NCBI GenBank assembly: GCA_963727835.1
Contig: CAVSIB010000053.1
Span: forward strand, 1-20,147
Source of the DNA: G026625185 sp963727835
Lineage (GTDB): Bacteria > Desulfobacterota > WTBG01 > JAGOGO01
Reading direction: 5' to 3'
DNA length: 20,147 nt
Made by a program: the position numbers and the translations under genes. This document shows, in pieces, positions 1 to 7,965 of the stretch. The notes below the pieces were generated by a model. The model ran no database searches. It was given only the letters and a program-made list of their open reading frames with translations, and was not told where the DNA came from. Every line of letters starts with the position of its first letter. Within the stretch, counting starts at the first letter, position 1.

Positions 1-2
1 TA

Positions 3-233
3 TTTGCGAGCATACCGCCGAGAGAATCTGTAGGGGAAACGGTGAGGGTGCTGAAGAGCATAAGTGGGAAGGAAATTTTCTGGAGGCATCCAAGGGTAAA
101 GAAGGAACTGTGGGGAGGAGAATCCATGGAAGATGGATATTTTGTCAGGACGGTAGGGGACAAAGCAACCAGTGAGACAATAAAGAAATATATAGAATAT
201 CATCGACATGAGGAGAAAATACCAAACAATTAG
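3..233 (+). pseudogene. tnpA: IS200-type Y1 transposase TnpA, 5' cut by window edge, 3' frameshift
   Basis: This is the C-terminal half of a single-stranded-DNA Y1 transposase. The frame opens inside the sequence that follows the HUH motif in the intact copy (13260-13694) and keeps the helix with the catalytic Tyr (KKYIEYH). Compared with the intact copy it has a Glu in place of Tyr71 (PPRES versus PPRYS) and lacks one T near 222-225. The frameshift replaces the normal ending KQLEFDF with NN and a stop. The lost tail is outside the catalytic core, so activity may not be abolished. The N-terminal half is not visible, so whether this copy is otherwise functional is unknown. Confidence 0.85.
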
Positions 234-249
234 AATTTGATTTTTAATG

Positions 250-269
250 CCCCGTGCGGAAGCACGGGG
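250..269 (+). repeat. IS200 right-end hairpin (copy 1)
   Basis: A perfect 8-bp stem CCCCGTGC/GCACGGGG closes a GGAA loop 10 nt after the frameshifted transposase tail. In IS200/IS605 elements TnpA recognises such subterminal hairpins on single-stranded DNA. The same hairpin occurs at 13697-13716. Confidence 0.85.
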
Positions 270-305
270 TTCTTTACTGTCCAATGCCGACAAGGTAATC
301 CCCCT

Positions 306-1087
306 TTAAGGTGCTTGAGGCTTCGGAGAAATAGTTATCTCAAAAACCTTCGGCCATAATTTTCCGGTAACAAAAAGACGGTCATTTTTTTCATCATAAG
401 CAATGCCATTTAAAACATCTGCGTCCTTTTCCAAAGGAACAATCCCGGCAAGATCAATCCAACCCGTTACCCTACCAGTATAAGTGAGATTCGAGCGATT
501 CGTGTGCTGGGCCATATATTGGCAAAAATCTCTCCCTTAATATACTCTAGTTCATTAATTCCTTCTACTGCTGCCCCCTCTTGATCACGGACGTCTATTT
601 TATCAACCTCCTTGAATGTTTCCGGATCAAGGAAAAAAAGGGTGGATGATCCATCACTCATGATTAAACGCCTCCCGTCATTGGTAATACCCCAGCCTTC
701 GGTGGCATAGTGGAAGGTTTGGAGTACCGCAAAGTTTTCCTTGTTATATACAAATCCCATTTTTGATTTCCACGTTAGTTGAATTATTTTGGTGCCCAAT
801 AGAGTGATACCTTCACCAAAAAACTGTGAGGGAAGCGAATGTTTTTTTAAAACCATACCGGTTTTAAGCTCTACTTTCCGCAGGGAAGAGCGCCCATAAA
901 GGCCAGTGCTTTCATAAAAGAACCCATCTTGAAAAATTAAGCCTTGGGTAAAGGCAGCTCGGTCGTGAGGATAGGTATTGATTATTTTATACGTATAACT
1001 TGGAGTAATCGCGGATGGAGAGGTTTTGGCAGCAAGGATCAAGAAAAACAAAAAAATAATAAAAGGAATACTAAAAAGACGTTTCAT
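306..1087 (-). pseudogene. Secreted glutaminyl-peptide cyclotransferase (plant/bacterial type), frameshifted
   Basis: The enzyme family (PF05096, a beta-propeller glutaminyl cyclase) converts N-terminal Gln of peptides to pyroglutamate. The first 206 codons begin with a signal peptide (Lys-Arg, then a hydrophobic run FIIFLFFLILA) and continue with family blocks such as FTQGLIF, YESTGLYG, GEGIT, NDGRRLIMSDGSS and INELEYI. Around 478-485 the frame changes by one missing base. The remaining family blocks (TGRVTGWIDL, DVLNGIAYD, LFVTGKLWPK) follow in the next frame to a TAA at 306. The reconstructed length of about 260 residues is normal for the family. It lies 15 nt after the DUF2007 gene, probably in one transcript. 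A single-base assembly error would give the same picture. Confidence 0.85.
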
Positions 1088-1102
1088 GGCCGTTTAAATA
1101 AA

Positions 1103-1447
1103 TCATGTTTCTTCGGTCTCTTCTGAATCCCCAGTTGAATCATTCTCTAAAGACGATGCGTTAAGGTCTTTCAATAACTCCCTTGCTTCTTCCACCTGGT
1201 CTTTGTTGACCATAAGCCTTATGGGAAAGGCAAAATGTTCTCCGAGAAAATAGTAAACAATCCCTTCGCTATCGAAAAGTGATTTTATAGTTGCAATATC
1301 AGCTGCGTTATTCGTAGAGAGAATTTCCTCGTAATCCACAAACCCGGTTTGTGGTTCTATTTGGAGTTCAGAGACTAAGGGAACATTGCAATCGCAACAG
1401 ATCACAACACCTTCCTGATATTCTGATTTGCATTTAGGACAAAACAT
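1103..1447 (-). CDS. Zinc-ribbon plus DUF2007 signal-transducing-type protein
   Basis: A 114-residue cytoplasmic protein. Residues 1-25 form a short zinc ribbon with two Cys pairs (CPKC at 3-6 and CCDC at 17-20). The rest resembles the DUF2007 domain, a small ferredoxin-like fold annotated as a putative prokaryotic signal-transducing protein. The core reads from NAADIATIKSLFDSEGI through LMVNKDQVEEARELL, followed by an acidic Glu/Thr-rich tail. This ribbon-DUF2007 arrangement is widespread, but its biochemical role is unknown. It is the first gene of a probable two-gene unit with the glutaminyl cyclase. No Shine-Dalgarno is obvious before the ATG, and the promoter at 1487-1515 would give a short leader. 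Confidence 0.85.
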   Translation of the reverse strand: MFCPKCKSEYQEGVVICCDCNVPLVSELQIEPQTGFVDYEEILSTNNAADIATIKSLFDSEGIVYYFLGEHFAFPIRLMVNKDQVEEARELLKDLNASSLENDSTGDSEETEET

Positions 1448-1486
1448 TTAGTTGATTTTATATAATGGTTTTATATTATTTTAATC

Positions 1487-1515
1487 ATTATAGTTTGGCG
1501 CACAGCTTTTTACAA
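1487..1515 (-). promoter_or_regulatory. Sigma70-like promoter for the DUF2007/cyclase unit
   Basis: On the minus strand TTGTAA (1515-1510) and a consensus TATAAT (1492-1487) are separated by 17 nt. The expected transcript start is about 33 nt before the ATG at 1447. Assigned by motif only. Confidence 0.55.
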
Positions 1516-1609
1516 ACAAATTTTTCATTTAAAAAGAGAGGAAAAAGAAGAAGGTATTTGATGGGGAAGGGAAGAAAAAAAGGCTATAGATTAATGAGCC
1601 CTCTAAAAT

Positions 1610-1653
1610 AAAGGGAGAGCACTGAAATAGATTAATACTGGTGCTCTCCCTTT
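1610..1653 (-). terminator. Intrinsic terminator downstream of the outer-membrane-like gene
   Basis: A 13-bp perfect inverted repeat (AAAGGGAGAGCAC at 1610-1622, its complement at 1641-1653) encloses an 18-nt loop. Read on the minus strand the stem is followed by a T-rich run (TTTATTTT). It begins 14 nt past the stop of the gene at 1668-2632. Confidence 0.75.
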
Positions 1654-1667
1654 ATAGTAAATAGTTT

Positions 1668-2632
1668 TTAGAAGCGATAAATTAAATCCCAGGAAAGCCG
1701 GTTACTCATAAGGCCATTTTCTTTTTCTGTAAGAGGAAATTCATAGGCAAACCCAAAATCTAAAGGGAAACAAGGATAAAGTGACCGATAACGGAAACCA
1801 AATCCTAATGTCACAAAGTCGGGATGAGCACCCGCGTTTGGTGCGCCCAGATTAATAACATCCCCTCCTTCAAACTTTACAATACTGGCCGCAATCTCAG
1901 GATATTGGTTTGAATGGTAGTTTCCGCTCTGTAACACATGGAAGTGATTGAGCTCAATAAGGGGAAAAATCTTGTTTTTTGTATCCTCACACCAAAGACC
2001 TTTTATAATATCGTAACTTACATGCCAGCTATCATTGAGCTCGGTACTCGATTCACTTCTGTCAAAGGGGATAACGCCGCCCAGCATCCCAACAAATTCA
2101 AAATTATTCCAACCTTTGAGAAAACTCAAAGAAGGCGCTGCATTCCCGCTGCCGTTTCCTTGAAACACCGAACGGGATCCTTGGGAAAATTCAAAAAGCA
2201 CCTTGGCCGAAAGAACAAACTCATTTTTAGGATCACGAATCAGCGCGTATTTCAATCCACCGGCAATGTCTCCCCAGCCACTTTGATGTGTTAAGACATA
2301 CTTAGGTGCAAAATCAATATAGCCGTCTTTGCCGCCACAATTGAAAGTCGATCATTGACCGCATAATTGATCCTTAGAGCGGTCACCTGTAAATGACCAT
2401 CAAGAGGAATATCTCCAAGCGTAGTATTAACACTAGAAGGAAGGTGTTGATAAGCAGTTAATAACTCAACATAGGTCCGATTAAAAGGCTCATCAAAATA
2501 AACTGGATTGGTCATTGGCTTGATAAATTTGTCAAAATCTTCATCTGCCTTCAGCGCCTTAATATTTATTGCGAATATTAAGGTTATTGTGAGTACAATC
2601 AAGATTAGTTTTTTTATTTTTTCGCTTCGCAT
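1668..2632 (-). pseudogene. Outer-membrane beta-barrel-like protein, frameshifted
   Basis: The start at 2632 is chosen because AAGGAGG lies 6 nt upstream. An in-frame upstream ATG has no such site. The N-terminus is a signal peptide (MRSEKIKKL, then a hydrophobic stretch ending near IKALKADED). About 102 codons in, near 2325 (codons for IVAAK), one base is missing and the frame shifts to DGYIDFAPKYVL, which continues without a stop to the end. The reconstructed product of about 320 residues has alternating hydrophobic/polar strands, many aromatics and a terminal Phe (WDLIYRF), the usual last residue of outer-membrane barrels. I do not recognise a named family. The 13-bp terminator follows. 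The promoter region is shared, divergently, with the aminopeptidase. Confidence 0.7.
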
Positions 2633-2761
2633 TCCATACCTCCTTTGTTTGAGGATTAAACAACCACAACTTTTCACAACAGTTCTCACCTCTATCGCTC
2701 ACCATATGCCTTAGTTTGTTTTCTCCTTGATTTTCTTATTTAGCCCACCAAAAAAGGGGTT

Positions 2762-2791
2762 AAGATAAGATATTCTATTTCGATTTGTCAA
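2762..2791 (-). promoter_or_regulatory. Candidate promoter for the outer-membrane-like gene
   Basis: The minus strand carries a consensus TTGACA (2791-2786) and TATCTT (2767-2762) with an 18-nt spacer. The transcript would have a leader of about 120 nt before the ATG at 2632. I saw no recognisable riboswitch fold in that leader. Confidence 0.45.
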
Positions 2792-2813
2792 GACATTTTT
2801 TATTTGATATCTC

Positions 2814-2841
2814 TTGTCATTTTTTAAATTTATGATATGAA
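2814..2841 (+). promoter_or_regulatory. Weak candidate promoter for the aminopeptidase gene
   Basis: TTGTCA (2814-2819) and TATGAA (2836-2841) are 16 nt apart on the plus strand, about 55 nt before the ATG at 2896. A similar block (TTGTCA, then ATTTTTT, then TGATAT) occurs just upstream at 2785-2810. The region therefore holds an imperfect direct repeat that could be regulatory or simply AT-rich. Confidence 0.3.
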
Positions 2842-2895
2842 AAACTAAAATAGCCTAACATAATTTATTTAAAGAAAAAATCAGGAGGTTGTTCA

Positions 2896-4098
2896 ATGCT
2901 GACTACAAAGCAACTGGATAAATATGCGGATATACTTATCTGGGGGATCAAGACTGCGCGGACAAGGAAATATAAAAAAGACGATATCATCATGGTTCAT
3001 TATGACCTACCGGCAATTAAGTTGGCTGAAGTCCTTCAGAAAAAACTCCTCGGTTTAGGAATAAATCCGGTTCTCAGGCTCGGACTCACGGTGCCGATGG
3101 AAGAAAATTTTTATAAAAAAGCAAACGAAAACCAGCTTGTTTTCCAAGCACCAGGGACAAAAGAACTCTTTGAAAGTCTCAATGGCGCCATTTACCTCCA
3201 CGCACCCGAATCACTTACTCATCTTAAGGGCATTGATCCAAAAAGGATTGCAAAAGCTCTGGTCGCGCAAAAACCTTTCCGGGATATACTTTCACGAAGG
3301 GAAGAAATTGGGGGGTTTGGTTGGACCCTGTGTACATTGCCCACCCTTGAATTTGCAAAACAGGCTCGGCTTTCGTTTGAGGAATACACCCAGCAAATAG
3401 TAAGAGCCTGTTATCTTAATGCACGTAATCCGGTTAAAGCATGGATTTCCATTTATACTAAGGCGCAAACCATTAAAAGATGGCTCAATAGCATGAAGGT
3501 GAAGTGGTACCACATTGAATCAAGAAATATTGATTTACGAATTACTCCGGGGAAACAGAGGAGGTGGATTGGTATATCAGGGCACAATATTCCGAGCTTT
3601 GAACTTTTCCTTTCTCCTGATTGGAGAGGGACTGAAGGGATCTATTTTGCTAATCAGCCGTCTTTTCGCAGCGGCAACTATGTTAAAGGAGTACGGCTAG
3701 AATTTAAAAAGGGTTCGGTGAATAAGATAAAAGCAGAAAAAGGAGAGGACTTTACCATAAAACAGCTCGCCATGGACATAGGGGCAAACAAAGTGGGTGA
3801 ATTTTCGTTGACTGACCGAAGGTTTTCCAAAATTGACAAGTTTATGGCGAATACTCTTTTTGATGAAAACATTGGAGGCCCGTCGGGAAACTGTCATATT
3901 GCGGTTGGTTCTTCCTATTCTGATACCTACCGAGGAAATCCGGCTGAACTTAACTACGAAAAGAAAAAACAACTGGGATTTAATGACTCAGCTCTTCATT
4001 GGGATCTGGTTAATACTGAGGAGAAAGTTGTTAACGCCCACCTTTTCTCAGGGAAAAAAGTAATCATTTATGAAAAAGGAGAGTTCAAGTATCAATGA
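2896..4098 (+). CDS. M29-family metallo-aminopeptidase
   Basis: A 400-residue cytoplasmic aminopeptidase of the M29 family (the AmpS/aminopeptidase T type). It has two metal ions and removes N-terminal residues from peptides. The expected ligands and catalytic residues are visible: E236 in NIPSFE, E302 in GEFSL, E324 in LFDEN, H334 in GNCHIA, Y341, and H368/D370 in HWDLV. The spacing E236-E302, H334-Y341 and H368-D370 agrees with family members. Length is normal. The start is fixed by AGGAGG 7 nt before the ATG. The stop overlaps the next gene's start by four bases (ATGA), so the HAD hydrolase is probably translationally coupled. No defects seen. Confidence 0.95.
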   Translation: MLTTKQLDKYADILIWGIKTARTRKYKKDDIIMVHYDLPAIKLAEVLQKKLLGLGINPVLRLGLTVPMEENFYKKANENQLVFQAPGTKELFESLNGAIYLHAPESLTHLKGIDPKRIAKALVAQKPFRDILSRREEIGGFGWTLCTLPTLEFAKQARLSFEEYTQQIVRACYLNARNPVKAWISIYTKAQTIKRWLNSMKVKWYHIESRNIDLRITPGKQRRWIGISGHNIPSFELFLSPDWRGTEGIYFANQPSFRSGNYVKGVRLEFKKGSVNKIKAEKGEDFTIKQLAMDIGANKVGEFSLTDRRFSKIDKFMANTLFDENIGGPSGNCHIAVGSSYSDTYRGNPAELNYEKKKQLGFNDSALHWDLVNTEEKVVNAHLFSGKKVIIYEKGEFKYQ

Positions 4099-4721
4099 TA
4101 AAGGTTGTTTTTTTTGATTTTGGCGGTGTGTTAGCTGAGGAAGGATTCCGAGAAGGACTTTTAGCTATTGCTAGGCATCACGGCCTTGATCCGCAGGAAT
4201 TTTTAAAAACCGCGGTTGACTTAACTTTTAATCAAGGGTTTGTCACGGGGAAAATAGATGTAAAAATTTATTGGCAATTGCTTCGAGACAAGACAGGGAT
4301 AAATTCTCCTGATGAGGCTCTAAGGCATGAGGTGCTTTCTCGTTTTGCCATAAGGCCATGGATGCTTGACCTAGTAAAAACACTAAAACAGGCCACTATT
4401 CGGGTAGCGATTTTGAGCGATCAAACCAAATGGCTGGATGAGTTTGCTAAAAAATATGGTTTCTTTCAACTGTTCGAACGGATATTTAACAGCTACTACC
4501 TCGGCATGTGTAAAAGGGACCTGGCTCTTTTTGATTATGTTGTGGTGGAAATGGGAGTAAAACCAGAGGAATCTTTATTGATAGATGATAATCAAGGGAA
4601 TATTGAAAGAGCAAAACAAAGAGGTCTGCATGGTATTCTTTTTCATACCAGAGAAGCACTCGAAAGTGAATTAAGAGAATTCTTCCCCTTCCTTGAAAGC
4701 CACAAATACTGGGTGTCGTGA
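4095..4721 (+). CDS. HAD-superfamily hydrolase (subfamily IA-like)
   Basis: A 208-residue HAD phosphatase-like protein. Motif I is FFDFGGVL with the nucleophile D8. The second Asp usual in DxD is replaced by G10, as in YihX-like members that read DLGN or DFGG. Motif II is AILSDQ (S108), motif III K140 in GMCKRD, and motif IV LLIDDN (D164, D165). A helical cap lies at about 15-90. The substrate cannot be inferred, but the family dephosphorylates small phosphometabolites. It overlaps the M29 gene by four bases and abuts the convergent radical SAM gene with no spacer. No terminator fits between them, so the two transcripts probably overlap. Confidence 0.9.
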   Translation: MIKVVFFDFGGVLAEEGFREGLLAIARHHGLDPQEFLKTAVDLTFNQGFVTGKIDVKIYWQLLRDKTGINSPDEALRHEVLSRFAIRPWMLDLVKTLKQATIRVAILSDQTKWLDEFAKKYGFFQLFERIFNSYYLGMCKRDLALFDYVVVEMGVKPEESLLIDDNQGNIERAKQRGLHGILFHTREALESELREFFPFLESHKYWVS

Positions 4722-5675
4722 TCAATCAAATCGTAGATTTTTTCCCTGCCAGCTATCTCTTCTTTCCAGTTCCCAGTGAAGGAGTTGAAGGGTTTTATTT
4801 TTTTTTAAGGTCCATTCTGGAGCCATTAACACCTTTGGATTTGGGTCGCCGGTTAAACGCTGTATCACCACAGTGGGCGGCAAAAGTTCGAGGAAGTCAC
4901 AGGTTAAGTCAACAGACTCTTTTTGCCCCAGCGGACTGATCTTTTTTTCTCGGAACATTTTTCCCAAAGCGGTATCTCGGTTGATATAAAGAGAGTGGAT
5001 TTTAATTCCGTCCGGTTTTATTCGTGCGACTTCGCGGGCGGTACCAAGAACGTGTTCTCGGCTTTCATTCGGAAGACCGATAATAACATGGAGGCATATA
5101 AGGAGAGGGTATTTTCGGGCTAACTGATAACCTTCTAAAAATTCCTGATAGGTATGTCCCCGGTTAATCAATCGTAAGGTTTCATCATGGACGCTCTGGA
5201 GGCCGAGTTCCAACCAGACCATTTTCTGGGGAACATAACTGGCAAGAAGGTCAAGTGCCGCTTTGGTTAAACAGTCAGGACGGGTGCCGACTGCTATTCC
5301 CACAACATTGGGGAGATGAATGACTTCCTCGTAGAGACAACGAAGTTTTTCTACGGGAGCATCATAGGTGTTTGAAAAGGATTGAAAGTAGGGGATGAAT
5401 TTATGCGCGTTATAACGCTTTGTCAGGTGATCCATTCCTGCCAAAGCCTGTAGTTTTATATCCGGAAACCTTTCTTTTGCTCCGCTTCCGGAGCCAAATT
5501 TATCGCAATAAATACACCCGCCCCAACCTTTGGTGCCATCCCGATTGGGACACCCAAAGCCAGCATCAAGCGTGACTTTCTGGACTCGTTCTCCAAACTT
5601 TTCTTTAAAAAATTGATTGAGGGTGTAGTACCGAGACTCACTTTTTCGCATTGTCTTATTCGGTTTTTTGCCCAT
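4722..5675 (-). CDS. TIGR01212-type (YhcC-like) radical SAM protein
   Basis: A 317-residue radical SAM enzyme. The [4Fe-4S]-binding cysteines are C42, C54 and C57 with the wide CX11CX2C spacing typical of this family (GCPNRDG, then GGCIYCD), unlike the classical CX3CX2C. Other family blocks include VGTRPDC, WLELGLQS, HVIIGLPNE, KIHSLY and the C-terminal RLTGDPNP. The reaction is unknown. The family is usually annotated as an uncharacterised Elp3-like radical SAM protein. The start codon overlaps the 3' end of the PP-loop ATPase gene by 20 nt. A later ATG at 5651 would remove that overlap, and neither start has a clear ribosome site. The two genes almost certainly share a transcript. Confidence 0.92.
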   Translation of the reverse strand: MGKKPNKTMRKSESRYYTLNQFFKEKFGERVQKVTLDAGFGCPNRDGTKGWGGCIYCDKFGSGSGAKERFPDIKLQALAGMDHLTKRYNAHKFIPYFQSFSNTYDAPVEKLRCLYEEVIHLPNVVGIAVGTRPDCLTKAALDLLASYVPQKMVWLELGLQSVHDETLRLINRGHTYQEFLEGYQLARKYPLLICLHVIIGLPNESREHVLGTAREVARIKPDGIKIHSLYINRDTALGKMFREKKISPLGQKESVDLTCDFLELLPPTVVIQRLTGDPNPKVLMAPEWTLKKNKTLQLLHWELERRDSWQGKNLRFD

Positions 5676-6339
5676 CGGGTATTAAATCGCAAAAATAAAA
5701 ACGCTTCTCCCGCAGAACAATATCACCGATTTTGAAAGAGATTGGGCTTTTAAAAATCGGACCGTCAAAGACAAAAGAATGAAATTCTCCATTTTCCCCA
5801 CATGGATCAACATTGGCGGGGAGATCACATAAGAACTGGCGGTCAAAGTATCTTCCCACAAATTTTTTATCCAGATTTTGGGAATCAATGCAAATAATCA
5901 CGGCCTTGAAACCAAGCTCGATGAACTGATGGGCGAGTTCTTGAGTGTTCTTATTCCATAAAGGAAAAATTCCTTTCATAGTGAACTTAGATAAATTTTG
6001 TTCTCGATATTTTCTGATGTCTTCTAAAAAAAGATCGCCAAAGGCTACGGACGAAACTCCCTGACGTTTATAAAACAAAAGCTTTTCTCTCATTTGAATT
6101 TCATATTCTTTATTTGATGAATTTTTAGAAATAAAAACTTTTTCTATGGGAAGACCTAAAGCTTCAGATTGGTTGTCGAGCAATATACTCCGAACACCGT
6201 GCATGCTGATTCGGTTATAATCTTTGGTTATAGTGGTGAGAAGATTGGTGATTTGGTATTGACGGGTATTTTTTAAATAATGGAGAGCCAAAGCGCTGTC
6301 TTTACCACCGCTCCAGGTTAAAACGACTGGTTCAAGCAT
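5656..6339 (-). CDS. COG2102/DUF71 PP-loop ATP pyrophosphatase (diphthine-ammonia-ligase-like)
   Basis: A 227-residue N-type ATP pyrophosphatase. The PP-loop SGGKDS is at residues 10-15 after a short beta strand. Family blocks follow: HGVR near 47-50, VAFGDLFLEDIRKYRE, and the C-terminal CGENGEFHSFVFDGPIF. Eukaryotic and archaeal relatives amidate diphthine on EF2. Bacteria have no diphthamide, and comparative genomics has linked some bacterial members of COG2102 to B12 salvage, so the substrate here is open. The start has AAGG 6 nt upstream. It is the first gene of a pair with the overlapping radical SAM gene, and no B12 gene is visible in the window. Confidence 0.88.
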   Translation of the reverse strand: MLEPVVLTWSGGKDSALALHYLKNTRQYQITNLLTTITKDYNRISMHGVRSILLDNQSEALGLPIEKVFISKNSSNKEYEIQMREKLLFYKRQGVSSVAFGDLFLEDIRKYREQNLSKFTMKGIFPLWNKNTQELAHQFIELGFKAVIICIDSQNLDKKFVGRYFDRQFLCDLPANVDPCGENGEFHSFVFDGPIFKSPISFKIGDIVLREKRFYFCDLIPDGQKTE

Positions 6340-6422
6340 ATGGTACCTTTCACTCTTGAATAACTTATTGTTTGTGATAATATTTTATAGCAAATTTTAT
6401 AAAATTTAGCGAATCTATTAAG

Positions 6423-6563
6423 ATGACAAAAAAAGACGGACGCTACGGGAAATATGGTGAACAAAAGAGGAGAGAGCGTTTTCAACAAAAGCGTTTGACA
6501 GAGTGTAAGTTTCAAACAAAACCAAGTCCCATGGAAAAATGGAGGGGTAAAAAGTATAAGTGA
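6423..6563 (+). CDS. Small basic protein, 46 residues, unrecognised
   Basis: An ORF beginning MTKKDGRYGKYGEQ and ending WRGKKYK. It is rich in Lys, Arg and Gln, with one Cys and no membrane segment. Its TGA stop overlaps the GTG start of the WbqC-like gene by two bases, an arrangement that suggests translational coupling and supports expression. The ribosome site upstream is poor. It is divergent from the PP-loop ATPase gene across an 83-nt AT-rich gap. The charge and size resemble small RNA-binding or ribosome-associated proteins, but I recognise no family, so function is unknown. Confidence 0.5.
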   Translation: MTKKDGRYGKYGEQKRRERFQQKRLTECKFQTKPSPMEKWRGKKYK

Positions 6564-7247
6564 TTGTTGCTTGCCATCAGCCTATTTTTTTACCCTGGAT
6601 AGGGTTTTTTACAAAGCATTATTAGCTGATCTGGTGGTATTGCTGGACAATGTTCTGTTTTCCCGAGGGGTTAACAGAAATCGGTTAAAATGTAATCAGG
6701 GAGAACATTGGCTAACAGTGCCCGTAAAAAAGAGGGGCAGGGGATTACAAAAGATCAATGACGTGTAAGTCGTTGATGAGGGGAATTGGCCCGGGAAAAA
6801 TTTTCAGGGCATATCTCAAAATTATGCTCATGCTCCCTACGTTGATGAGCACCGTGGGTTTCTCAAGGATTTAATGCAGGTGCGCTTGGGGAAATTGGTT
6901 GACCTCAATGTTGCCGCGATTTATTACTTGGCTGATAGCCTAGGTATCGGGAATAAGTTTGTCCTCCAATCGTCCTTGCAAATTCAATCCCAAAGTTCTG
7001 AGCTTCTGGTCAAAATAACCAAGGAAACCGGAGCTGATGTTTATCTTACCCCGCTGGTGACTGAAAAATATGTGGACGAAATTTTTTTGCCCAACAAGGG
7101 ATTACCATCCAATTTTTTAGACTTATTCCCCGGGTTTATCCTCAGTTATGGGGAGAGTTTATTTATAACCTTTCAGCTCTCGATTTATTGTGAAACTGCG
7201 GAGGAAAAAGCCTGGAAGTAATTAAGAGGTATAATCACTTGATGTAA
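6560..7247 (+). pseudogene. WbqC-family protein, multiply disrupted
   Basis: WbqC-family proteins (PF08889) are found in polysaccharide and sugar-modification clusters. Their biochemical role is poorly known. The family signature is recoverable in three successive frames: CHQPIFLPWIGFF from the GTG at 6560; YKALLADLVVLLDNV through EHWLTVPVK after a one-base loss in the T-run at 6605-6610; and PRVYPQLWGEFIYNLSALDLL in a third frame after another loss near 7098-7125. In addition a TAA (6766-6768) and a TGA (7191-7193) interrupt the expected frames. The natural end is the TAA at 7245-7247, just before the nikR ribosome site. Four lesions, two of them stops, make sequencing error an unlikely sole cause. 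Confidence 0.85.
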
Positions 7248-7261
7248 GAAGGAGGGTTTTT

Positions 7262-7684
7262 ATGAATCTGCAGAGATTTGGTGTTTCCATGCCGGAAGAC
7301 CTTTTAAAAGAATTTGACCGCTATATTGCCCAGCGGAACTACCAAAATCGCTCCGAAGCAATCAGAGATTTAATTAGGGATAAGCTGGTAGAAAAAGAGT
7401 GGGTTGAGATAGAAGAGGGCAAGGACGTGGTCGGGGTAATAACGTTTGTTTATGATCACCATAAACGGGAGTTAGTTCATGGCCTTCTGGATGTCCAGCA
7501 CAGATACAGTCACCAGGTTTTAGCAAGCCAACACATCCATCTTGACCATGACCACTGTTTAGAAGCAACCATTGTCAAAGGCAAAACCGAAACCATCAAC
7601 GATCTAGCGTACAAGATTAAATCAATGAAAGGTGTGATGCACTGCAAACTCAGCATGACCACAACCGGTAAGGATATAGTTTAG
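7262..7684 (+). CDS. nikR: Nickel-responsive transcriptional regulator NikR
   Basis: A 140-residue ribbon-helix-helix regulator. Residues 1-45 are the DNA-binding domain (RFGVSMPEDLLKEFD, then NRSEAIRDLIRD). The rest is the ACT-like nickel-binding domain. The four high-affinity Ni ligands of the E. coli protein (His, His, His, Cys) map to H80, H91, H93 and C99 with identical spacing. It normally represses nickel uptake genes when nickel is plentiful. No nickel transporter or nickel enzyme gene lies in the window, so its targets are elsewhere. The start has AAGGAGG 6 nt upstream, immediately after the remains of the WbqC gene. Intact. Confidence 0.95.
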   Translation: MNLQRFGVSMPEDLLKEFDRYIAQRNYQNRSEAIRDLIRDKLVEKEWVEIEEGKDVVGVITFVYDHHKRELVHGLLDVQHRYSHQVLASQHIHLDHDHCLEATIVKGKTETINDLAYKIKSMKGVMHCKLSMTTTGKDIV

Positions 7685-7804
7685 GCTTTTTAAGCGCTTC
7701 CATTAAACAATTTCCACCGAATCAAAGTCCCCGATTTTTCCCCACCTCTTGAAAAGAAAAAATAATGTTTTTTAAAAGATAAATTAAATTTTTTTTTCTT
7801 GATC

Positions 7805-7965
7805 TTATCCAGTTTTAAAATTTTGGATATTTAGTTTTATTTTTTCTTTTAATTTATAAAATGTTGGATTTTCTTTGGAAAGGATCATTGCCCCAATAGC
7901 AAGCAAAAGGATGCCCTGGAGAAAAAAAAGAAAGAAAAAGTCCCAATATTCCTAAGACGATAAAA
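7805..7965 (-). pseudogene. Small membrane protein gene, copy A, frameshifted and 5'-truncated
   Basis: On the minus strand this reads FIVLGILGLFL, then, after a four-base length change in an A-rich run near 7920-7937, LLLAIGAMILSKENP and KLKEKIKLNIQNFKTG with a TAA at 7807-7805. The short hydrophobic hairpin with a central Pro-Phe-Leu-Gln-Gly turn resembles small PGPGW-like membrane proteins. Its first four codons (MKQA in copy B) are replaced by T8/G14 homopolymers. Copy B (9287-9430) is clearly homologous but divergent. The 120 nt between nikR and this fragment hold nothing recognisable. Confidence 0.6.

Larger units (their letters stand above)
1..276 (+). mobile_element. IS200-type element, right part only (copy 1)
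   Basis: This segment matches the right half of the complete element at 13195-13723 with only a few substitutions and one missing base. The left end lies outside the window. The shared sequence ends just after the terminal hairpin, at the run ttcttta (270-276), beyond which the two copies diverge. That divergence sets the right boundary to within a few bases. There is no tnpB, so it belongs to the tnpA-only IS200 group. Confidence 0.85.

Noticed and set aside
2690..2760. Riboswitch in the long leader of the outer-membrane-like gene
   Set aside because: I could not draw a conserved fold or recognise any known aptamer core.
6571..7221. Two separate small genes in the WbqC region
   Set aside because: Both pieces are consecutive parts of one WbqC-family protein, with further parts recoverable in other frames before and after.
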